From NCBI GenBank assembly GCA_025360385.1, contig JANYCG010000210.1, positions 1 through 34,547 of the forward strand: a DNA stretch of 34,547 nucleotides. Direction: 5' to 3'. The notes below the pieces were generated by a model. It saw only the letters and a program-made list of their open reading frames with translations. It was not told where the DNA came from and did not search any database. The DNA comes from Burkholderiales bacterium. Its GTDB lineage: Bacteria; Pseudomonadota; Gammaproteobacteria; Burkholderiales; Burkholderiaceae_C. Positions 25,203 through 33,498 of the stretch are shown in pieces. The position numbers and the translations under genes were made by a program. The number at the start of each line of letters is the position of its first letter. Position 1 is the stretch's first letter.

Positions 25203-26228
25203 ATGACCTCTCTCTGCCTCAGCCTTGCCGCCGTGTTGACCAGCTTGTGTTTGGCGCTTCCAGCTGGCGCGCAGCAGATCAGCATGATCTGCTCGACGCA
25301 GGCCGAACATTGCAACCTGATCGCCACGGTGTTTGCAAAATCCACCGGCATCAAGGTCAACTTTGTGCACAAAGGCGCTGGTGAAGCGCAAGCCCAGCTC
25401 AATGCGGAACGCGCCAATCCCAAAACGGATGTCTGGTTTGGCGGAACCGGCGACCCGCATTTGCAAGCGGCTGAAAACGGCCTGACGCTGGAGTACAAAT
25501 CACCCTCGCTGCCCTTGTTGCACGACTGGGCGCAACAGCAGGCACGTGCCTCGGCTTACAAAACGGTGGGCATTTATTCAGGCCCCTTGGGCATTAGCTG
25601 GAACACCGAGCTGCTGGCCAAGCGCCAGTGGCCTGCGCCCAAGTGCTGGAAGGATTTGCTCAACCCGATTTACAAGGGTGAAATCCAGTCTCCCAACCCG
25701 AACACGTCTGGCACCGCCTACACCCAGATCGCGACCTTGGTGCAATTGATGGGCGAAGACAAGGCGTTCGAGTATTTGAAAGCCCTGCACAAAAACATCA
25801 GCCAATACACCCGCTCCGGTGCGGCCCCCGTGAAGAACGCCGCACGGGGCGAAACGGTGATTGGCATCGCCTTTGCGCATGAGGCCCCGGTGGAGGCCGC
25901 CAACGGGTTTCCGGTGGTGGCCGTTTTCCCGTGCGAAGGCACCGGCGCAGAAATTGGCTCCATGAGTTTGATCAAAGGCGGGCGCAATCTTGAGGCTGCA
26001 AAAAAGTTTTACGAATTTGCGCTGACACCCGCTGCGCAGGAACTGGGTGTGGCGGCCAAACAGTTTCAAGTGCCATCCAATCGATCGGCCAAGCTCGATG
26101 AACGCATGCCCGATGTCAAAAAAGCCAAAATGATCCATTACGATTACGTCAAATACGGCAGCAGCGCCGAACGCAAACGCCTGATCGAGCGCTGGGAAAA
26201 AGACATCAACGCGGCGGCAAAATCATGA
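25203..26228 (+). CDS. ABC importer periplasmic binding protein 1 (AfuA/FbpA-like, COG1840 type)
   Basis: Periplasmic solute-binding protein of an iron(III)/phosphonate-type importer. It has 341 residues: a signal peptide of about 24 (MTSLCLSLAAVLTSLCLALPAGAQ), then ISMICSTQAEHCNLIATVFA with two cysteines, KTDVWFGGTGDPHLQAAENG, YKTVGIYSGPLGISWNTELL, SGTAYTQIATLVQLMGEDKAF, and a C-terminal SSAERKRLIERWEKDI. It is closely similar to the next gene along its length. The solute could be ferric ion, 2-aminoethylphosphonate or another small anion; no decisive ligand residues were recognised. First gene of a four-gene operon; its stop overlaps the next start (ATGA). Confidence 0.88.
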   Translation: MTSLCLSLAAVLTSLCLALPAGAQQISMICSTQAEHCNLIATVFAKSTGIKVNFVHKGAGEAQAQLNAERANPKTDVWFGGTGDPHLQAAENGLTLEYKSPSLPLLHDWAQQQARASAYKTVGIYSGPLGISWNTELLAKRQWPAPKCWKDLLNPIYKGEIQSPNPNTSGTAYTQIATLVQLMGEDKAFEYLKALHKNISQYTRSGAAPVKNAARGETVIGIAFAHEAPVEAANGFPVVAVFPCEGTGAEIGSMSLIKGGRNLEAAKKFYEFALTPAAQELGVAAKQFQVPSNRSAKLDERMPDVKKAKMIHYDYVKYGSSAERKRLIERWEKDINAAAKS

Positions 26229-27277
26229 AACCGGGAACCATCATGGCATCAAAGACACCCTCAACTGTTACAAAATTAATAGCTAGCTTTGCATTACTGA
26301 CAGGGACATGCGCCGCTTTTTCTCAGCAAGTCAACATCATCTGCTCGGTTCAGGCTGAACACTGCAACATGATCTCCACGGTCTACGCCCGCGTGACCGG
26401 GGCCAAGGTCAACATGTCGCTCAAGGGCTCGGGCGAAGCGCTGGCGCAATTGATCGCCGAAAAAGACAACCCCAAGACCGACATCTGGTACGGCGGCACG
26501 GGCGACCCGCATTTGCAGGCGGCAGAAATGGGCCTGTCGCTGGAATACAAGTCGCCGTCGTTGCCGCAGCTTTACCCGTGGGCGCAGCAGCAGGCACAAC
26601 AGTCAGGTTACAAAACCGTGGGCATTTACACCGGGCCTTTGGGCTTTGGCTACAACCCCGAACTGCTGGCGAAAAAGAAACTCGCGGTGCCCAAGTCATG
26701 GGCGGATTTGATCAAGCCCGAGTACAAGGGTGACATCCAGGTGGCCAACCCGGCGTCCAGCGGCACGGCCTACACCATGCTGGCCACCTTGGTGCAACTG
26801 ATGGGGGAAGACAAGGCCTTTGACTACCTCAAGGCGCTGCACAAAAACATCAGCCAGTACACGCGCTCGGGCACAGGACCCATCAAGGCTGTAGCACGCG
26901 GTGAAACTGCCGTGTCGATCAGTTTTGTGCACGATGGCCCGGGTGAAAAAATGCAGGGCTTTCCGGTCGAGACCATCACGCCTTCAGAAGGCACGGGCGC
27001 GGAAATTGGCTCCATGAGCATCATGAAGGGTGCCCGCAACCTGGAAGCCGCCAAAAAATTCTACGAATGGGCCATCACGCCGGCGGCGCAAGAAATGGCC
27101 GCTGCCGCCAAGCAGTTTCAGTTGCCGTCCAACAAGGCCACCAAGGTGGACCCGCGCATCCCTGATTTCAAAAAAATCAAGTTCATCAATTACGACTATG
27201 CCAAATACGGCGCGTCGGCTGAACGCCGCAGGCTGATCGCCAAGTGGGAGAAAGACGTCAACTCGCTCCCCCGTTGA
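26225..27277 (+). CDS. ABC importer periplasmic binding protein 2 (paralogue of the preceding gene)
   Basis: Second binding protein of the same operon, 350 residues, with a signal peptide ending near GTCAAFSQ. The same blocks appear in the same order as in its neighbour: VNIICSVQAEHCNMISTVYA, KTDIWYGGTGDPHLQAAEMG, YKTVGIYTGPLGFGYNPELL, SGTAYTMLATLVQLMGEDKAF, ASAERRRLIAKWEKDV. The pair arose by tandem duplication and has diverged in the pocket-facing stretches (for example ISFVHDGPGEKMQG versus IAFAHEAPVEAANG), which would suit two related solutes sharing one permease. An AT-rich repeat copy lies in the signal-peptide codons. The stop overlaps the permease start (TGATG). A second possible ATG is at 26243. 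Confidence 0.88.
   Translation: MKPGTIMASKTPSTVTKLIASFALLTGTCAAFSQQVNIICSVQAEHCNMISTVYARVTGAKVNMSLKGSGEALAQLIAEKDNPKTDIWYGGTGDPHLQAAEMGLSLEYKSPSLPQLYPWAQQQAQQSGYKTVGIYTGPLGFGYNPELLAKKKLAVPKSWADLIKPEYKGDIQVANPASSGTAYTMLATLVQLMGEDKAFDYLKALHKNISQYTRSGTGPIKAVARGETAVSISFVHDGPGEKMQGFPVETITPSEGTGAEIGSMSIMKGARNLEAAKKFYEWAITPAAQEMAAAAKQFQLPSNKATKVDPRIPDFKKIKFINYDYAKYGASAERRRLIAKWEKDVNSLPR
26278..26321 (+). repeat. AT-rich dispersed repeat inside the signal-peptide region of binding protein 2
   Basis: AATAGCTAGCTTTGCATTAC then TGACAGGGACATGCGCCGCTTTTT. It aligns with 16217-16259 and 21047-21090 and encodes the hydrophobic core IASFALLTGTCAAF. Confidence 0.6.
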
Positions 27278-29508
27278 TGAACAAAAACCCCAATCGGGCA
27301 ATTCGCCTGTGGTTGATGGTCGGCATGCTGGCCTACGTGGCCCTGCCCTGGTACGCCATTCAGGACACCGCCTGGTATAGCGTGTTGCCGCAAATCCTGG
27401 GCGGACCAGAGACAGCCAGCGGAATCGTGCAGGCCTTGGTGCACCACCGCAAATGGCTGCTGTTGGGGCTGATTGGCATGGTGATCGCATCGGCCGGACT
27501 GTCGATGCCGGCCGGCAAAGCCCAAAGCAACTGGTTTCTTTGGGGCGGTTTGCTCGGGTTTGCGGGCTTGCTGGCTAGCGGCTTCTTGATTGGGGCCAAG
27601 GGTTGGTCATACGGCTTCTTCAACACCCAGTTTGGCGAATTGACGACCCACCAGTTCGGCATTGGCATAGGCGCGTTTATTGCGCTGTTGTCCCTGGTCA
27701 TGATCACCGCGTTTGGCGTAGCGCGCAAAGGTTATTTCAAGGGCGATTTGTTCGTGGCCTCGGCTGTTCTGGGTTGCTCGGTCTTGCTGCTGCTGTTCAT
27801 CGCTTTCCCCGTGACCAAGGCCCTGTATGGCGCATTTTTGACGGAAGAAGGGCAGTGGTCTGTCACCGCCATTTTCAACCGCATCGGCAATGAGCGAGTG
27901 TGGGGCCTGAACTGCCTCGTGGGTGGCGTGCGCTGCGGTGTGGCCTGGAACACGCTGTTTCTGGCCTTGCTGACGGCGGCAGGCACCACCGTGATGGGCA
28001 CCATGATGGCCCTGATGGCCGAGCGCAGCGCCGGGCCGCGCGTACAGACCCCTTTGCGCGTGGTGGCGCTGCTGCCCATCATCACACCGCCGTTTGTAGT
28101 CGGCCTGGGGCTGATCCTGCTATTCGGCCGCGCTGGCGTCGTGAACCAGTTTTTGGAATACGCGTTTGACATTGCCCCCACGCGCTGGTTTTACGGCTTG
28201 TTTGGCGTGTGGATTGCGCAACTGTTTGCCTTCACGCCGATCGCCTTCATGATCATGCGCGGCGTGGTGCAAGGTGTGGCACCCAGCCTCGAAGAAGCCG
28301 CCCAGACCCTGCGAGCCAACCGCAGCCAGACCTTCTTCACCATCACCCTGCCGCTGCTCAAACCCGGACTGGCCAATGCCTTCCTGGTCGGCTTCATTGA
28401 GAGCATTGCCGACTTTGGCAACCCGGTGGTCGTGGGCGGCCAGTACTCGGTGTTGTCAACCGACATTTTTTTTGCGATTGTCGGCGCCCAATATGACCAG
28501 GGGCGCGCCGCGTCGCTGGCCTGGATATTGACCGTGTTTGCATTGCTGGTGTTTGCCCTGCAGCGCGGCTTGCTGGGTCGACAAAACTACACCACCGTCA
28601 GCGGCAAAGGCGATGGCGGCATCCCGATGGCGCTGCCCGACGGGGTGAGCCGCACCTTGAACTTTGTGGTGTACCCGTGGTTGGCCTTCACCGTCATCGT
28701 CTACCTGTTTGCCTTCACGGGAGGTTTTGTGCAAACCTGGGGGCGTGATTACACCCTGACGCTCAACCACTTCAAGACTGCATTTGCGCTGGAGTGGGGC
28801 CAGTTTGGACTGGTCTGGGCCGGCACTGCCTGGAATTCGCTGATCACTACACTCAAGCTGGCAGGTATCTCGGCGCCCATCACGGCGGCCACAGGATTGC
28901 TGATTGCCTACCTGCTGGCACGCACCGAATTTCGGGGCCGAGCCCTGTTTGAGTTTGTGGCGCTGTTGGCCTTCGCGATACCGGGCACAGTGCTGGGGGT
29001 GAGTTACATCCTGGCCTTCAACGTGCCCCCGGTGGAGCTGACGGGCACCGGCCTGATCATTGTGTTGTGCTTCATGTTCCGCAACTTGCCGGTGGGCGTG
29101 CGGGCCGGAACTGCGGCATTCAAGCAACTGGACAAGTCGCTTGACGAGGCCTCGCTGATGTTGCGGGCCTCCACCGCGCAAACCTTGTTCAAGGTGGTGC
29201 TGCCGCTGCTCAAGCCGGCGCTGGTGGCGGCCCTGGTCTACAGTTTTGTAAGGGCCATGACCACCGTCAGCGCGGTGATTTTCCTGGTCACCGCAGAAAA
29301 TGAATTGGCCACCACCTACATCATTGGCCGGGTTGGCAATGGCGACTATGGCGTGGCGCTGGCCTATTGCACGGTGCTGATTGTGCTGATGTCGCTGGCC
29401 ATTGCGCTGATCCAGTTTTTGGTCGGTGAACGCAAACTGGGCCGGCGCAAAACCCCTGGCGACGCAGCCGCCGCGAAGGCCGACGTGAAAGCGCTTGCCG
29501 CGCATTGA
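27277..29508 (+). CDS. ABC importer permease, two fused permease domains (FbpB/AfuB type)
   Basis: Inner-membrane channel of the importer. The 743-residue protein holds two binding-protein-dependent permease domains, each with its ATPase-contact EAA loop: EEAAQTLRANRSQTFFTITL near residue 340 and DEASLMLRASTAQTLFKVVL near residue 622, both followed by PLLKP. About 220 N-terminal residues with four or more membrane spans precede the first domain, an extension seen in larger members of the family. The ATG at 27277 overlaps the stop of binding protein 2; an open GTG eleven codons earlier is rejected. Fusion of both permease halves is normal for the iron/phosphonate/thiamine group. Confidence 0.92.
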   Translation: MNKNPNRAIRLWLMVGMLAYVALPWYAIQDTAWYSVLPQILGGPETASGIVQALVHHRKWLLLGLIGMVIASAGLSMPAGKAQSNWFLWGGLLGFAGLLASGFLIGAKGWSYGFFNTQFGELTTHQFGIGIGAFIALLSLVMITAFGVARKGYFKGDLFVASAVLGCSVLLLLFIAFPVTKALYGAFLTEEGQWSVTAIFNRIGNERVWGLNCLVGGVRCGVAWNTLFLALLTAAGTTVMGTMMALMAERSAGPRVQTPLRVVALLPIITPPFVVGLGLILLFGRAGVVNQFLEYAFDIAPTRWFYGLFGVWIAQLFAFTPIAFMIMRGVVQGVAPSLEEAAQTLRANRSQTFFTITLPLLKPGLANAFLVGFIESIADFGNPVVVGGQYSVLSTDIFFAIVGAQYDQGRAASLAWILTVFALLVFALQRGLLGRQNYTTVSGKGDGGIPMALPDGVSRTLNFVVYPWLAFTVIVYLFAFTGGFVQTWGRDYTLTLNHFKTAFALEWGQFGLVWAGTAWNSLITTLKLAGISAPITAATGLLIAYLLARTEFRGRALFEFVALLAFAIPGTVLGVSYILAFNVPPVELTGTGLIIVLCFMFRNLPVGVRAGTAAFKQLDKSLDEASLMLRASTAQTLFKVVLPLLKPALVAALVYSFVRAMTTVSAVIFLVTAENELATTYIIGRVGNGDYGVALAYCTVLIVLMSLAIALIQFLVGERKLGRRKTPGDAAAAKADVKALAAH

Positions 29509-29516
29509 GGACAAAC

Positions 29517-30578
29517 ATGAACCACGGCGTCGAGTTTAAAAATATCACCAAGCGTTACGGCACGGATTCGTCGGCTGCGTTGGCCGTCAAAGGCATCAGT
29601 TTCGAAATCAAAAAAGGCACGTTGACCACCATCCTGGGGCCGTCAGGCTGCGGCAAAACCACCACGCTGCGTATGATCGCCGGGCTGGAATCCCCCACGT
29701 CGGGCCAGATCATCATGGACGGCAAAGATGTCACCACGCTGGGGCCGGCCGACCGCAACGTCAGCATGATGTTTCAGAGTTATGCGCTGTTCCCGCACAT
29801 GGACGTGCAGGGCAACGTGATGTACGGGCTGAAGATGTCGGGTGTGGCCAAAGCGGCGGCCGTCAGCCGCGTTGCCGATGCGCTTAAAAACGTCGGTCTG
29901 GTCGGTTTTGACCATCGCCTGCCCAGTGAACTCTCGGGCGGGCAGCAGCAGCGGGTGGCCCTGGCGCGTGCGCTGGTGCTGGAGCCGGCTGTGCTGCTGT
30001 TTGACGAACCCCTAAGCAACCTCGATGCCCGCCTGCGCCGCGAGATGCGTGAAGAAATCCGGGGCCTGCAACAACGCCTCAAACTGACGGTGGCCTATGT
30101 CACGCATGACCAGAGCGAGGCCCTGGCGGTGAGCGACCAGATCATCGTGATGAACGACGGGCTGATTGCCCAGCGCGGCACACCACAGGACATGTACGAG
30201 CGCCCCACCAGTGAATTTGTGGCCGGCTTCATGGGCGAAGCCATGCTGTTCCCCGCCGTGGCCGATGCACAGGGCAGGGTGCAATTGGGGCCGCTACAGA
30301 TCACCTCGCGCCAGCCGGTGGCCGCAGGTGCCGTCAAGGTGGCGGTGCGGCCCGAGGCCTGGCAGATTCAGCGCATGGTTTCTTCCGCTGGCGCGGGTCT
30401 GTCTGCAAAACTGCTGAAGTCGGCCTACCTCGGCAGCTTTTACGAATACACCTTTGAATCGGCCCTGGGCCAGATTTTCGTCGTGTCACCTGATTTGACC
30501 GAGGTGTTGTCGCTGGGCAGCGAAGTCAACCTGAACCTGGCCGAGCATGGGGTGTCGGTGGTCAATGCGTCGTATTGA
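29517..30578 (+). CDS. ABC importer ATP-binding protein (FbpC/PotA type)
   Basis: ATPase of the importer, 353 residues. It has Walker A GPSGCGKTT (about 41-49), the Q loop in MMFQSYALFPHMD, the ABC signature LSGGQQQRVALARAL (about 140-154), Walker B VLLFDEPLSNLDARL (about 160-174) and the switch His in YVTHDQSEAL. A C-terminal TOBE domain (about 235-353) includes VAVRPEAWQI and a late FVVSPD segment. The ATG at 29517 follows GAGGACAAAC; the frame also opens at a TTG overlapping the permease stop. Last gene of the importer operon. Confidence 0.94.
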   Translation: MNHGVEFKNITKRYGTDSSAALAVKGISFEIKKGTLTTILGPSGCGKTTTLRMIAGLESPTSGQIIMDGKDVTTLGPADRNVSMMFQSYALFPHMDVQGNVMYGLKMSGVAKAAAVSRVADALKNVGLVGFDHRLPSELSGGQQQRVALARALVLEPAVLLFDEPLSNLDARLRREMREEIRGLQQRLKLTVAYVTHDQSEALAVSDQIIVMNDGLIAQRGTPQDMYERPTSEFVAGFMGEAMLFPAVADAQGRVQLGPLQITSRQPVAAGAVKVAVRPEAWQIQRMVSSAGAGLSAKLLKSAYLGSFYEYTFESALGQIFVVSPDLTEVLSLGSEVNLNLAEHGVSVVNASY

Positions 30579-30598
30579 TGTTTCGGGCGCTTTGAAAA

Positions 30599-30645
30599 CA
30601 ATAGCTGTCTATGCATGTTTCATAAGGGCTAAGGCTCTATTTGGT
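30599..30645 (+). repeat. AT-rich dispersed repeat, copy after the ABC importer
   Basis: CAATAGCTGTCTATGCATGT then TTCATAAGGGCTAAGGCTCTATTTGG. It is the copy closest to the AATAGCTGC...ATAAGGGCTAGAGGCC elements I associate with Comamonadaceae genomes. It lies 20 bp beyond the ATPase stop. Confidence 0.7.
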
Positions 30646-30714
30646 TAGGTGCTTTCGGTGTTTAGGCTGTCGCGGGCGTCACCCGCACCACCTTTGGCTG
30701 GCTTAACGTCTGCA

Positions 30715-30823
30715 GGCGTGCAGGGCAAATTGGGGTCGGAACACAATATCGCTGCGAAGCACCCGAAGGGCGGGCCAAGGGCCCGGCGATTTTGGGCTCT
30801 GACCCCAATTTGCCCTGCACGCC
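30715..30823. repeat. 23-bp perfect inverted repeat with 63-bp spacer (REP-like)
   Basis: The arm at 30715-30737 (GGCGTGCAGGGCAAATTGGG plus GTC) is exactly complementary to 30801-30823. The inner edges carry TTGGGGTC and GACCCCAATT, and the right inner flank is GGGCTCTGACCCC. Motifs of this kind accompany REP-associated transposases in some proteobacteria; no transposase is present here, so a mobile origin is inferred. It lies at the left border of the accessory island. Confidence 0.8.
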
Positions 30824-30857
30824 GGACCATCGGTAGCAATACCGGCTGCGGGAGACG

Positions 30858-30897
30858 CTGACCCAGGCCGGTCCGCGCTTCGAGGCTGCGGTCGATG
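30858..30897 (+). repeat. Left arm of the 40-bp inverted repeat flanking the island
   Basis: Begins CTGACCCAGGCCGGTCCGCG and is identical over 40 bp to the complement of 33604-33643. Weaker similarity continues inward for about 35 bp on both sides (GGTGTGGGTGCCGCGCGGG versus GGGGTGGATGCCACGCAGG). In one frame both copies read RETLTQAGPRFEAAVD, so they may be fragments of a gene I do not recognise. Confidence 0.88.
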
Positions 30898-31064
30898 TGC
30901 CCGCCAGAGACGGTGTGGGTGCCGCGCGGGCTTTTTGGCATATATAAACAGACCGTCGTTAAAACCGGCAATGAAAGCATGTGTTCACGCAGGCGCCGTC
31001 TGTCTGATACCATGGGCGGCAACAGACAAATGGAATTTCTTTAGCTCCGTTTTGAACAACAGAA

Positions 31065-31787
31065 ATGAACGCTGATAAGACAGGTGTGAGTATTGTGCTG
31101 GTAGGTAATTTCCCTCCGTCACGCTTCACCATAGACGTTTTACGGGATGCTAAAGCCCTAGGGCCGCAGGATCTGAATTCGGCCTCTTACTTGAGTTTGT
31201 TGCCAGACCAATTGACCGAAATAAAATTCAGTTCATGGGGGCGGCTACTTGTTGTGAATGAGAGCTTGACAGTAGATATTTCTGAAGCTCCATACATTCG
31301 CGCTACAGATTTCATACTCAAATGTTTGCGCGAAATCGCTGCTGTTTCAAGCGTCAAGATGATGGGTATAAATGTGAAATGTACTTATCTCTTTCCCGTC
31401 CCTAGTGAAAGAGACAGGGTAGGAGTTCGTCTTGCGCCACCATTGAATTGGGGTGATTGGGGGCGTAAAGTTTCTGAATCGATTTCGTTGCCAATAACCG
31501 ATGCGCGTCATGGGGGGTTGATCTCTGCAACAATGAGGCAAGCAAATCCCGATGCCCGTGACTCAGGCCATATAGACGTTCGGGTCGATGGCATAGCAAG
31601 CAATGATTCTGGAGCGGCGCCGTTAGGCGTGCAAATCAGTGTGAATGATCACTATGAATTGAAGTCGGATTCTGAAATGACTGATAGGGTTAGAACCGTC
31701 AAGCTCCTTGATATTCTTGAAAGTCACTTTGACGGATCGATAAGTAACTCTATGAAGATTTGCCAGAATGTGATCAGTGGCAATTAG
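31065..31787 (+). CDS. Protein of unknown function, first gene of the accessory island
   Basis: A 240-residue cytoplasmic-looking protein without signal peptide or membrane span. I do not recognise a named domain. The early hydrophobic strand VSIVLVGNFPPSRF, the central MMGINVKCTYLF, then RLAPPLNWGDWG, HGGLISATMRQANPDARDSG and the late GVQISVNDHYEL look like conserved blocks. I weakly recall hypothetical proteins with the same GIN...W...G...NDHY order, but no function. The DNA is visibly AT-richer than the flanking genes and uses codons such as ATA and AGA freely, suggesting horizontal acquisition. No good ribosome site precedes the ATG. The next gene starts 6 bp downstream. Confidence 0.75.
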   Translation: MNADKTGVSIVLVGNFPPSRFTIDVLRDAKALGPQDLNSASYLSLLPDQLTEIKFSSWGRLLVVNESLTVDISEAPYIRATDFILKCLREIAAVSSVKMMGINVKCTYLFPVPSERDRVGVRLAPPLNWGDWGRKVSESISLPITDARHGGLISATMRQANPDARDSGHIDVRVDGIASNDSGAAPLGVQISVNDHYELKSDSEMTDRVRTVKLLDILESHFDGSISNSMKICQNVISGN

Positions 31788-31793
31788 CAAAAT

Positions 31794-32351
31794 ATGAGCG
31801 CGGCCCAATCGCTATATCAGGTAAGAGAAACTGCCGGTTCTCCTGGCCGAAATTGGCGGGAAAATCCGTTGAACGAAATATTGAAGGATCGTAGTAGCTC
31901 TACGACTATCTTCAGTGACTCAAAAAAAGACGTACCAACTTACTTTCTCGATGGGGTGTGGAAGCCACAATTTACCCCAGAGGTTGGAAGGCATCGCCCC
32001 TACGGTGAAGCAAACCTTGTTTCGAGTCAGGTTGTTGCCGAGTGGCACGGCCAAGTAGTATCTATAAATGATGCATTTTTTGTTGCAGAACTACGAGGAA
32101 CCATCGGGGCTGGAATTTCAGGAGCGCTAGAAGAAGCACAAATCCCAATAGACGAGATACGCCCCGATGATCTCGAACTTTTGAGCCCTGGTTCGTTCTT
32201 TAGGCTTTGTGTGAACATGGAAAACCGCGGTGGCACAAAGCGTCGCTATACAGATATTGTTTTTCGTCGGATGCCAGCGTATAGACGTGAAGAGTTGGAC
32301 GACGCCCGACAAGTTGCGATCCAAATAGCTCGTGCCATTCGAGTGGACTAA
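31794..32351 (+). CDS. Protein of unknown function, second gene of the accessory island (probable small beta-barrel)
   Basis: A 185-residue soluble protein. After a variable, Ser-rich first third, residues 80-150 read as a compact beta domain: VVAEWHGQVVSINDAFFVAE, IPIDEIRPDDLELLSPGSFF, then the charged strand MENRGGTKRRYTDIVFRRMP and a C-terminal helix (REELDDARQVAIQIARAI). The pattern W.G.V......F.A.L....D...L.PG..F...FRR.P resembles OB/SH3-like accessory proteins, but I cannot name a family. It sits between the 31065 gene and the MBL-fold gene and overlaps the latter by 20 bp, so the three are almost certainly one operon. Base composition matches the AT-rich island. Confidence 0.75.
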   Translation: MSAAQSLYQVRETAGSPGRNWRENPLNEILKDRSSSTTIFSDSKKDVPTYFLDGVWKPQFTPEVGRHRPYGEANLVSSQVVAEWHGQVVSINDAFFVAELRGTIGAGISGALEEAQIPIDEIRPDDLELLSPGSFFRLCVNMENRGGTKRRYTDIVFRRMPAYRREELDDARQVAIQIARAIRVD

Positions 32352-33477
32352 ATTTGGGGGGCCACCTGCACCCGATGAATTCGAGGTGTGTGTCTTTGGC
32401 CCGGGATTTGGGGAATGCATAGTTGTCCATGTCGGGAGTGGGCGATGGGTTATCGTCGATTCCTGCATAGATTCTGAGGATTCAACTGACGATAGACCAG
32501 TGGCCGAAAGATATCTACGCCAAATAGGTGTGTCGATCGAAACCAGCGTGGACATGATAGTCGCGACGCATTGGCATGATGACCATATCCGTGGGCTTGG
32601 CAGATTGGTCGAGGTATGCAAATCCGCAAAATTTTGCTGCGCGAAAACTTTATTGAACGTTGAGTTCATTGCATTTGTAACTCAAATGGCCACGGGGTCG
32701 GTCGCAACGCATGGTGCAAAGCTGCGCGAGTTTTCCAAAATATTCAAAGCTTTGCAACAAAATGGACGAACTGCAAAATATGCTTCGGGATCGCGAATCC
32801 TAATGAGTTGGCTGCTTGCCGACAATGAGAAGAATGGGAGTTGCAGATTGCTGTCATTGTCGCCATCAGACCGTGATTTCGAACTCTTCACGCAGATGAT
32901 TGTTGATATGCAACCCAAACCAAATTCACCGAAGCGATCAGCCTCCAGTCGAAACGAGAACTTGAATTCAGTAGTTTTGCATCTCTCTTTGGCGGACTGT
33001 TCAATACTCTTGGGGGCAGATATGGAGGTACACCATGAGCAAGAGCGCGGATGGAATAGCGTACTTACCGAAGCTGCGAATTCGACAGTCACGCCTTCTT
33101 CGATTTACAAGGTAGCTCATCATGGCTCAGTTACGGGACATCACGAAGAAATATGGTCAGCACTGCTGCACCCTCGTCCAATTTGCTTGGTGACACCCTT
33201 TAACCGCTTACCAGAGTCAAAAAAATTACCTACAGAGGTAGATATTGACCGGCTCCTCGGAAAAGGCCGGTTAATTCTCACGTCACCACGATCGAGCAAG
33301 AAGTCTAAACAGCGTGATCCAGCCGTAGTTCGCAGTCTGAGGGAGAGTCAAATAGTGATTCGGGAATTGACCTCCGCAATCGGCATGACGAGGCTGCGCC
33401 GCAAAGCGAACTCGGTTCAACATTGGAATTTAGAAATTTTTCCGCCAGCGCAAGAGTTGATATCTTCTCCCAAGTAA
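32332..33477 (+). CDS. Soluble ComEC-like metallo-beta-lactamase-fold hydrolase
   Basis: A 381-residue protein with the metal site of the MBL superfamily: THWHDDHIRGL (residues 79-89; His80, His82, Asp84, His85), the ComEC-type N-S strand LNSVVLHLSL (211-220), ILLGADME (225-232, bridging Asp230) and YKVAHHGS (259-266, His264). This is the arrangement of the C-terminal domain of the DNA-uptake protein ComEC/Rec2, but the membrane and competence domains are missing and there is no signal peptide, so it probably acts in the cytoplasm, perhaps on nucleic acid or nucleotides. It starts at GTG 32332 inside the end of the preceding gene. The last 90 residues are basic and lie beyond the MBL core. 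Function within the three-gene set is unknown. Confidence 0.85.
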   Translation: MPFEWTKFGGPPAPDEFEVCVFGPGFGECIVVHVGSGRWVIVDSCIDSEDSTDDRPVAERYLRQIGVSIETSVDMIVATHWHDDHIRGLGRLVEVCKSAKFCCAKTLLNVEFIAFVTQMATGSVATHGAKLREFSKIFKALQQNGRTAKYASGSRILMSWLLADNEKNGSCRLLSLSPSDRDFELFTQMIVDMQPKPNSPKRSASSRNENLNSVVLHLSLADCSILLGADMEVHHEQERGWNSVLTEAANSTVTPSSIYKVAHHGSVTGHHEEIWSALLHPRPICLVTPFNRLPESKKLPTEVDIDRLLGKGRLILTSPRSSKKSKQRDPAVVRSLRESQIVIRELTSAIGMTRLRRKANSVQHWNLEIFPPAQELISSPK

Positions 33478-33498
33478 CTGATTAAATTGGGTAATGTA

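Noticed and set aside
28456-29514. 352-codon minus-strand frame across the importer permease
   Set aside because: Gln/His/Arg-rich antisense frame, with no membrane segments or motifs of its own.
30645-31022. Possible gene of 125 codons on the minus strand between the importer and the island
   Set aside because: It runs across the REP-like inverted repeat and the 40-bp arm; the translation is Arg/Pro-rich and unrelated to any family I know.
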